DNA of 64,000 nucleotides. Source: Tanypteryx hageni. Its lineage: Eukaryota; Arthropoda; Insecta; Odonata; Petaluridae. How positions within the stretch are numbered: position 1 is the first letter of the stretch; each line of letters starts with the position of its first letter. The stretch is taken from assembly GCA_028673005.1 (NCBI GenBank), contig CM054116.1, forward strand, positions 145,573,173 through 145,637,172. The letters run 5' to 3'. Position numbers and translations under genes: made by a program. Shown here piece by piece: positions 56,170-64,000 of this stretch. The notes under the pieces were generated by a model. The model was not told the DNA's origin and did not search any database. It was given only the letters and a program-made list of their open reading frames with translations.

Positions 56170-59100
56170 CAGGGCCGTATATATGGGGGGGGTTTGAGGG
56201 GTTCAAACCCCCCCTTATGGATTCTCCTTTCTTAAGAACCTAAAAAAATAATGCCTGAGGAAAACACAAAATGTTAAGTTTTTAACTGCAATTCAGACGG
56301 GCGGATTTATGCTTAGGCACATGAGGCGCTACTTAGTGACCTAGAAAGGTTTGACCATTGGAGAGAGGAACATTTAAGGGCGACTCATAGGGTGAAGGCA
56401 GTGAAATAAACTGCTCAAAACATCCTTCATCAGTGTAGACGGGTTGCCAGATGATAGCTGCGCAAAATCACAATCGGAGCGCTTTCAAATCGCACATTTC
56501 CATCAATTCGTTGAATAGTAGGAATACTTTTATAATTTATTATGTGAGATTTATGTTTTTGGAGACACAGGAAAGGTAAAATAAATTGAATTGAAGAGCA
56601 CATTCTTTTATATGAAAATGTTTATCATTTGTTTATGCGGGAGACATAAGACAAATATACTTCTTTATTATACAAACGGTGGTTCAAAAAATTCAATTTT
56701 CAGATGGGTGGTTAGGGCTGAACTAGTGAGAAAAACGAAACCAATACGAAATATTTTTAAAATTATTTAAATACTAAGGAAAAATTAATACAAACATTAA
56801 TTTGCGTGAGAAAAACATAAGAAACGCGAAAATCATGAATTTAGAGTGGGTACAGAGATGGTGAGGATGGAAAAACAAACAAATTTAGGGTTATTCCTTA
56901 GCTGTGGCCACGATCAAAGTGACACCCTCCAGGAATGCCTCCTCTTCTTCCATCTAATTATTATTAAAAGGTCAAATTTTTTTGGAATCGCACAGTTGAA
57001 TGTTTGAACTTTAAACCGCCCAATTTGTAACCGGTTGTAAAAGCCAAATTTCTAATCGCAAATCACTGATTGTAATCGCCCAAATCGCAATTAATCGCCC
57101 GATCTGGCAACCCTGTGTACTGTACTGCCAAATATTCTGAAACCTCAGAAGGAATGTGAAGTTTCAGAATGTCCCTTCCCCTTTCCGTGCTCCCTTTAAA
57201 CTCTTATCACTGTGATTTGCTCCTAGCAAAACACTCCAACCCCTCCTCCACCACGGTCAACGTGTTTTCTCTTCGGCGTTGCTACTTCTAGCTTTAGAAG
57301 ATTTGGCGCGTCAGTCATACATGCTTTTGAAAGAGTGACAATTCAGATGATTCGGGGGTATGGCAACACAGCGTAAGGCAGGAGGCACGAAACTACTCCT
57401 GCAAACCCGCACCACCCTTATTCACTGCCGAGGCAGCGCCGCTCACACCCTCAAGGGCAGGTCTTCAGAAGTTGTGGTGGGATAGTAGTATCCGGTACTC
57501 AGAAGTGTATTCCAACTTTTCCCGCAAGAGGAATCCCGTATTTGGGCGCCGTAGGACGGCTCCGCGCAAGGGAAAACTGCAGGATAAAATACTTATTTGT
57601 TCCTAAAAGTTCATCTTCTAAATTCATTGATTCATTTGAGGTAGGCCTAACTTTTATTATTTTTCAATAATAAAATAAAACAAATAAATTTCATTTAAAA
57701 ACTTTTAAAATTATAATTGTTTGCTCACCAAGTTGGAGGCAGAGGAGATCAAGCATTAGGAGCATTAGTAACAACAGCCTATCTAAACTGGAAGAATGCG
57801 AAAGAATATTTTGGAAAACATGAGAAAACAAAATATCATATTGAGGCTAGTATGCATGCAGATAATTTTCTAAATGTTATAAGTGGAAAGCAAGTTGATA
57901 TAATGTGTATGCTAGATTCCGAAAGAAAGCGTCAGGTAAAGGAAAACAGAGAAAAGTTACATTCTATAGTAGAAACCATAATTTTATGTGGTCGCCAAGA
58001 ACTTGCTCTGAGAGGCACGAAAGATTCAGGTCCCATTTCTCTCCATGAACCAGACTATAACGACGGCAACTTTAGGGCTCTTTTACGATACTGCTAAATC
58101 GGGAGATAATGCACTTTTAAATCATCTTTCTACATCCTCGGGCTCCAAAAGTATGTATACTAGTCCAACCATTCAGAATGAAATTGTTGAAATTTGCGGA
58201 GAAATAATACAAAATGCAGTTGTTTCTCGAATAAGCAACGCTAAATGTTTTTCGTTATTGGCAGATGAGACAAGACATATCCAGGAAAGAAATGCTAGCA
58301 ATTTGTGTTCGATATATTGATAGTAAGGAAATCTTAATCCGAGAAGATTTTTTGTTTCATTCCTGTAACTGATGTGACTGCCTCGGGTTTGGCTACTATC
58401 CTCCTGTCCACATTGACGCAGCTTGGAGTAAATCTGAACAGCATGATTGGCCAAGGCTATGATGGGGCTGCTGTCATGAGTGGCAAGTACAGAGGTGTGC
58501 GTACATTAATATCAGAAAAATACCCAAAAACACAATTTGTGCATTGCAGTGCCCATGCTTTAAATGTAGTTATTGCATATTCTTGCGATTTGTCAGTCAT
58601 TAGAAATTGTATTGGCGTTATTAAAACAGCCGTGAATTACTTTCATCTGTCTTCTCAGAGAAACAATATTCTAGAGAAAATAGCAAAAGAAAATAAAAGG
58701 CTAACTCATAAAACAGTTCTAGGTTTATGCGAAACAAGACGATCTGAGAAACATGACTCCGTATCCCGTTTTGTGGAATTGTATTCTACAATAGTAGAAG
58801 CTCTGCAGCAACTTCAAGAATCCGGAACAAAAGAAACCTCTGATCAGGCTTATCAATTATTATACTCTATAACTAGTGCAGAATTTGTAGTTGCATTATT
58901 GACATTAAACAAGATATTTTCTTATAGTGTAAATTTATGTAAAAGTCTTCAGAAAGTAAATGTGGATTTAGTATAATGTTGTGAGCATGTTGATTTAATC
59001 ATTAATGTGATACAATCAATGCGTTGTGATACAATCAATGCGTATAAACAGTGAAAACTCATTCAATGAAATATATCTGTCGGCAGAAAGCATGTTGCAC

Positions 59101-59837
59101 AACGTTGGGAGTGAAATGATCAAACCCCGAGTAATTGGAAGACAATCAAAGCGTCAAAATGCCCCATCAAATGATGCAAATGAATATTACCGGCGTAATT
59201 TATTTATACCTTTTCTTGATCACTTTTTAACTGAATTAAAGGATCGCTTCTCAGCACATAATAATAGCTAAACTGCAGCTACTGCTTCCTATTAAATGTA
59301 TAAATGAAAAGCCGGAAATTTTCCAACAGACTTGTAAAATTTATGGTGAAGACTTTGGAGGACTTAAGAATTTGAAATATGGCAGTGTAAATGGAATTTG
59401 CAGTCAGAAGATGATTTGTCAAAAACGGCATTAGAGGCGTCCAAAGTTTGCGATGATATGCTTTTTCCTAGTATAAAAAGACTACTAAAGATTCTTGCTA
59501 CCTTGCCCTGCTCTACAGCAACCCCCGAAAGATGTTATTCTTCTTTAAGACGCCTTAAAACCTGGCTTAGGAATTCAATGGGAGATGAACGTCTAACGGG
59601 TTTGGCATTGATGAGTGTGCATCGCAGTGTGCCTTTAAATGTAGATATTATATCCAAATTTGCTTTAAAAAATAAAAAAAAAAGAATTTGTAATTTAGAG
59701 AATAATTTTTATTTTACATTTTTTTATTTAAATAAAATGTATTTTTATGATACTTATAGTAATGTATTAAAATATTAAAACTTGGAAATTATTTTTCATT
59801 AAACCCCCCCCTTTACGAAACTGTATCTACGGCCTTG
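56170..59837 (+). mobile_element. hAT D inside transposon Y
   Basis: Ends CAGGGCCGTATATATGG (56170) and the complement CAAGGCCGTAGATACAG of the right side (to 59837) are imperfect inverted repeats. The 8-base duplication TGCACACT at 56162-56169 and 59838-59845 is perfect. Length 3668. Its first 1.5 kb is non-coding. G- and C-rich runs next to both ends (AACCCCCC) can pair. Confidence 0.95.
57717..59778 (+). pseudogene. hAT D transposase (DUF4371 type), several lesions
   Basis: Successive forward frames: KNAKEYFGKHEKTKYHIEAS (finger His pair), VKENREKLHSIVETIILCGR, FYDTAKSGDNALLNHLSTSS after a frameshift, CFSLLADET (first catalytic Asp), a break near 58320, NSMIGQGYDGAAVMSGKYRG (second Asp), TQFVHCSAHALNVVIAYSCD (C..H motif), a stop at 58974, NEYYRRNLFIPFLDHFLTEL, then CSTATPERCYSSLRRLKTWL and MGDERLTGLALMSV, the dimerisation domain. 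The start of the protein, including the first finger cysteines, is not visible. At least four lesions make it inactive. It resembles proteins annotated as repressor-of-PKR-inhibitor-like. Confidence 0.85.
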
Positions 59838-61831
59838 TGCACACTTCCAACATGTTGATGGGCAATTTTGCAGAGAAACTATTAATCATTTGGAAGAAAT
59901 TGCTTCAATTCTTGGACCAAATGAAGTATGCTTCTTGAGCCAAGATTATAAGGCTCGAGTGCCACTTGGCTTAACAGCAGCAAAGGAGCAATCTCCATTG
60001 GTCATACATGTTGAGTATCGAGTAAGTTTACCTGATCATGATTGGGTTGTAGCTGCCAGACATAAGTTGATACCTTCAGTTTATGCTGGAATTGAAATTA
60101 AAAAAAATGGAAATGGTGATCCAACTGCAGTAGGATATTCAGGCCCAACCTTTATAGCTATCAGATCCGATAAGCACTCTTCTTCAACAGCATTTTCACA
60201 TGCATTTGACTTTGAAATACTTTTGAAGTTACCCGGATTTGAAAGTATCACAAGGTTTCAGAACGAAGTAAAACTGGTGGTAATTTTTACTGTGGATGGT
60301 GGCCCTGATGAGAATCCTCGATACCAGAAGGTAATTGATGTTGGAATCAATCACTTTTTAAAATATAATTTGGATGCCCTTTTTATTGCAACCAATGCAC
60401 CTGGCAGGAGTTCTTTCAATCGTGTTGAGAGAAGGATGGCACCTTTAAGTAAGGAACTGTCTGGAGTTATTCTTCCTCATGAGCATTATGGAAGCCATCT
60501 TGATTCACAAGGCAAAACGATTAATGATGACCTTGAAAAAGAAAACTTTGAATATTGTGGCAATACATTGGCAGAAATATGGGGGCAAATGGTAATTGAT
60601 GGATTTCCAACTGTAGCCAAATATATAAGTCCAGAAAATTCAGAGATTAATCCTGAAAATTTGTTGACAGCAGATGCTGTTTGGTCATCAAAGCATTTGA
60701 GCACTAGCCAATATTTTACACAGATTGTGAAGTGCAGAGACACAAACTGTTGTTCAGCACCTCGAAGCTCAATTTTCAGTATTTTAAGGTAACGATTCCT
60801 ACCTCCACCGATTCCAATCAAACAGACAAATGAAGGTTTAAAAGCTCCATTATCAACAGATGAGCAAGGTCTTAATTTGAAGTATCCATCTGTTTTCATT
60901 GCAAGTAGTATTGATTTGGAAGAAATATTACCAAGATCTGCCAAAAGTTTCAAAATTATGCCATATGATCTATACTGCCCATCTATTCAAAAGGAATTAA
61001 GAAATCGAATATGCAATACCTTCAATCTGTATTTTGCTTCAAATGTCATGTTACAGAAACACTATAAGATACATAAGCAGACAGAGACCTTGCCACAAAT
61101 TCAGGAAAGAGTTAGGCCAATTCGTATTGCTGCTAGATGACAGCGTGAAATGATGGCTATTATAACAAACCAGGAAAATGTTCAATATGCAGAATAGATT
61201 GATGAAGAAAATTTGGATTTGAATGAAATAAAATATAATACAGATGATGGAGATTCAAATAATATGCATATTTATAGTATGGATGAGATTTTCCGAACAC
61301 CATGGAAAGAATTTTAATTTCTAAGTTGTTCAAATTTTTCATTTTGATTATATCCATTTTTTAAATTTTTATTAATTGTTATTGCTTTTAATGCATGTAT
61401 TCCATAGTTAGTGAAGTTACAAAAATAGAGATGGGTTAATCTGGAAGCATAAACTTCGTACATTGTTGGAGTTGCCAGACATTGTTTAAAGAGTACATAC
61501 ATGTAATTTTTATATTAATTAGTATTGTATTTGCATACAATGGAATATCTGCTGCATTTAAGTATTTCATTATCTATTATATGTACTTATAAAAAGCAAT
61601 AATTTTATTTGAATGTATTGAATTTCTTTCATGTAATAACAGATGAAACATTGTACAAATTATGTCTGGACATATCATTAATTTTATATAGCCAATATGA
61701 CTAAATTAAAAAGGACAAGGTTTTGTGACATGGGAGGGGGGGTGAAGCTGTATGTGACACTTTGTGACAGAGGGGGGAGAGGGGGGGGTCAAAAATCCCA
61801 AAAATGCTGTGACATCATTTAAGGATGGCCC

Positions 61832-62154
61832 ATAAGGTCAACTTGTAGACTGGCATATACGGTAGTAGAACCTAATTCAAATGCCCTTTTTTCTATTTTC
61901 AAATGCTATATGTTAGTTTTTCACCTAATTCAGTGGCATTCTCTTGATTGAACAGCATTTGGGGCATTTATTCCAACCTTGTAGTACTGTATTTCTCAAT
62001 CTTACTCAAGCACCTTCTTTTCAAGTATTTCTTTTGGAATTTTCTTCTTTTTCATTTTATTTTTTCAGCAATGCTCAACTGTATTCTCATAGTGTTATAT
62101 GGCTTACTGAAATCAGTCTACAATAATAACTCGATCTCAGGTAGTATTTCTTTC
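61832..62154. other. Non-coding spacer
   Basis: AT-rich, no gene recognised. The overlapping short frames here have no motifs. Confidence 0.45.
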
Positions 62155-62371
62155 GGTACTACTGGGTTATCCCAGACCCCTGTTAAAAATGCTATAATAT
62201 TTTCTTTGTACTCCAGTTCCCGAATCCAAGTTAAGTTGCTGGGTGTTAGATTCGTTCCATTTTTCTCCTCTCGTGTTAGGTTCAAGTGGCTGGGAGTTGG
62301 ATTTGGATACTAGGGTACAATGAAAATATTATAGTATTTTTAATAGAGGTCCGGGATAACCCAGAAGTACC
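62155..62371. mobile_element. Foldback MITE
   Basis: Almost the whole 217 bases is palindromic. GGTACTACTGGGTTATCCCA at 62155 matches the complement of the right end (to 62371), followed by TTAAAAATGCTATAATATTT / its partner, and the inner GTAC..CCGAATCCAA / TTGGATTTGGATAC..GTAC. There is no coding capacity. The superfamily and target duplication are unclear. Confidence 0.8.
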
Positions 62372-62507
62372 TTCAATCTATGTACAATATACACTGCCTA
62401 CAGGAATTTCACTTTTAAATCCTAAACATTTAACCTTTTTCCTGTGTCGGACTTTCTCTTATTTTGTAGAGCAAATGAAAAGTAAGTACTTGTTTTTCAC
62501 TTTAAAT

Positions 62508-62600
62508 CAGTAGTTCCCAAACTTTTTTGTCTATGATCCTAAATTTGAAATCACATTCACCTTGTGACCCATATGGTACTGGTATCTACCCAGCACCCCA
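62508..62600. repeat. One end of a hAT-type MITE
   Basis: CAGTAGTTCCCAAACTTTTT at 62508 followed by TTGTGACCCATATGGTACTG is the typical left end of hAT MITEs that read CAGnGGTTCCCAAACTTTTT. No right end was found in the next kilobase. Confidence 0.55.
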
Positions 62601-62934
62601 GCAAATCGCCGTAGATTTGTTAGCATAATATTAAATAAAACATTTAGAACAAAATTGTATCCACAATCGCTCAATCTCTTCCAATTTTATAACATTCTGT
62701 ATAAAGTAAATAAATAATGTAAATAAAAATAATTTTGTTAGAATGTTTTAATTATGGAATCTTGCCACAAAGTAGAGACTTCCCAAACGGAATACGTTTC
62801 TGTTTGAAGTTCAGTTTTTAAAATGGGTGCATGAAAAACAAAATGGGATCATTGAATCAAGGCATTTCTTCACTGGAATTTTAGGAAAGTTTTCAATTTT
62901 AAGGCTAGTTTCCAAAGGAAGCAGCCTTATAAAA

Positions 62935-63060
62935 TGGTCCTGTCTGTGTGTATGTGTGTCCTCCACTAACAACTTTTGCACCAATGGACCGATTTTCATG
63001 AAACTTGGTATGAGGCTTATGGTGCCAGGGCCCACCTCTGGGCTATATTTTATTTAACAA
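62935..63060. repeat. Interspersed repeat of unknown class
   Basis: GTCTGTGTGTATGTGTGTCC, then TTTGCACCAATGGACCGATT and TTCATGAAACTTGGTATGAG form a motif that I recognise from many arthropod repeats. I cannot assign it to a transposon class from this piece. Confidence 0.35.
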
Positions 63061-63377
63061 AGATTGAAGTCCCAGGTTCGATTATAGGAACGTTTTTTCC
63101 CCATTTGTTTTACATAGGAAATCTCAAATCCATCGCGCAGAAATGTTTTATTTAATACATTAAAATATCTTAAAATTGTGATATCGGAGCAAGGTTTGTA
63201 CTGTTCTACTGTTCTAAGGGAAAAAGAATGTAGATTCTAATTCCTATCATAGAGGTTTGATAATTGATTGTATTTTCTTGAATTTCAACTAAAACAGCGT
63301 TTTTGTATTTTAAATCGCATTTTATTGGAATGTTGCCATGGAGATGATTATTACCGAACTCGGCTTAAACATAGATG

Positions 63378-63663
63378 CAGTGGCATATTGCCACCTAGGC
63401 CGACAAGGCTCAGGCCTAGGGCGGTGAATTTGTAGAGGCGGCAGTTTTTTCTGAAAGTCTGTTAATTGAAATTATTATATAATATTAATTAATTAGTTAC
63501 AATAAATATGTAATGTACAAGTATTTTGATAAATAATAAAACTTATAAATATTCAATTACAATGAGTTTTAGTTTCATGTTTAGTTCGTACTAAATTCAT
63601 AAATACTATGGGACGGCAATTATTTCAGGACCTAAGGGCGGCAGAATCCTTAATCCGCCACTG
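63378..63663. mobile_element. hAT-type MITE, 286 bases
   Basis: Ends CAGTGGCATATTGCC (63378) and the complement of TCCGCCACTG (to 63663), flanked by CATAGATG (63370-63377) and CATAGACA (63664-63671), an 8-base duplication with two changes. A GGGCGGC pair lies next to both ends. No coding capacity. The terminal CAGTGGC is shared with hAT A, but the inner bases are not. Confidence 0.8.
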
Positions 63664-63671
63664 CATAGACA

Positions 63672-64000
63672 AGTGAACAAATGGGTTATTTTCTTTTCTG
63701 CTCGACTACCCTTCAGCAATGGACAGTTGATCCATACATATTAGCATATAAAAAGTAAAATTCATTAAATTCGTATATTTTTAATTATACATGCAAAATA
63801 TGTCAGAAAGAGATTTTGACTTGCTTTCAGTATTTGAAACCTGATAATGCTCTATTAATTTGCTTTCCAGTTTTTCTCTATCATTGATGAACTGAAGCAT
63901 TTAAATAAATCTTTCAGCTTACTTCTAATGAGTTAATCTTCTTTCATAGTACACCAGAGGGAGGTTCATGGAGGAGGAAGAATGGAAGAAAAGGAAGGAT
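63672..64000. other. Non-coding end of the window
   Basis: AT-rich sequence ending in a purine-rich GGAGGAGGAAGAATGG stretch. Nothing else is recognised. Confidence 0.4.

Larger units (their letters stand above)
53940..61317 (+). pseudogene. Transposon Y DDE-like protein, in three parts
   Basis: N-terminal part 53940-54612 (MDKGELFQSLF; after frameshifts KRKSCRQLTNEQLEKLKENE, a long basic coiled-coil-like helix, then GRPRVELDQPELLKAFINI). Middle part 55948-56169: AIHGSASHER, ELNKIGFNISRNGVYVRLLP and EGKRHVITVPVKL, with a one-base frameshift before the hAT. C-terminal part 59846-61317: ILGPNEVCFLSQDYKARVPL, GLTAAKEQSPLVIHVEYRV, LPDHDWVVAARHKLIPSVYA, FTVDGGPDENPRYQKVIDVG, LFIATNAPGRSSFNRVERRM and APLSKELSGVILPHEHYGSH, plus a Cys/His finger (RICNTFNLYF...HYKIH). 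Candidate acid residues: SQDYK, TVDGG and RVERR. Stops at 60790, 61138 and near 61195. Confidence 0.72.
52931..61831 (+). mobile_element. Large DNA transposon Y, unclassified, invaded twice
   Basis: Inverted ends GGGCCATCCTTAAATGAAGT (52931 on) and the complement of ATCATTTAAGGATGGCCC (to 61831) match over 23 bases with one or two changes. Both ends have a subterminal G-run block with TGTGACATTTTGTGACA / TGTGACACTTTGTGACAG. Removing mariner 2 (54613-55945) and hAT D (56170-59837) leaves about 3.9 kb with one gene. Termini of this GGGCCATCC..AAxT..GTCAC type are common in arthropod genomes. I cannot name the superfamily. The target duplication is unclear (TAAG and ATAAGG flank it). Confidence 0.75.

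Noticed and set aside
62811..63057. Overlapping frames near 62.9 kb
   Set aside because: Both strands are open over an interspersed repeat. No protein motif is recognised.
63370..63671. Relation of the 63.4-kb MITE to hAT A
   Set aside because: Only the terminal CAGTGGC is shared. The next bases differ, so no family link is supported.

Overview
The window is AT-rich nuclear DNA from an animal, most likely an arthropod. The basis is two spliced or host-type metazoan genes (PPP1R11 and SUGCT) and a transposon mix of Penelope-like elements (PLEs), CR1/Jockey-type LINEs, hAT, piggyBac, Tc1/mariner and pogo/Tigger. The species cannot be told from the sequence. I see no bacterial or viral genes, tRNA, rRNA or CRISPR.

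Host genes occupy only about 23.98-29.5 kb. A three-exon PPP1R11 gene (protein phosphatase 1 inhibitor-3, 133 codons) carries an intact, intronless SUGCT gene (mitochondrial CoA-transferase family III, 437 codons) on the same strand inside its first intron.

The rest is largely a record of transposons nested in transposons. From 1 to 4.2 kb a nearly intact CR1-like LINE sits in a PLE. 4.5-5.0 kb is a second PLE fragment. 5.5-7.6 kb is a PLE flanked by inverted 200-base repeats with hammerhead-like cores. 7.9-10.25 kb is a reverse-strand Jockey LINE. 10.25-15.3 kb is a stack of a PLE, a deleted hAT copy, a LINE, and a truncated LINE inside that. 16.0-19.3 kb is an intron-containing transposon of a family I cannot name, inside a probable piggyBac relic. 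21.3-23.6 kb holds a pogo/Tigger 3' part and another PLE. 26.2-26.9 kb is a piggyBac relic. 30.3-31.5 kb is a Tigger-type element. 33.6-36.4 kb is a decayed LINE. 36.5-36.8 kb is a hAT MITE. 37.0-39.3 kb has a palindromic PLE end and a PLE with a GIY-YIG domain. 40.6-43.2 kb is a hAT. 44.7-45.8 kb is a decayed gene of an unnamed family. 46.2-49.0 kb is a hAT with one internal stop and one frameshift. 49.7-52.5 kb is a piggyBac invaded by a mariner. 52.9-61.8 kb is a large unclassified DNA transposon invaded by an intact mariner and by another hAT. Small MITEs fill the end.

Most insertion calls rest on target-site duplications or terminal inverted repeats read directly from the sequence. Several give a clear relative age order. 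No convincing new cellular system was found. The least-described items are the unclassified transposon families, the nested single-exon SUGCT, and the set of hammerhead-like PLE ends.
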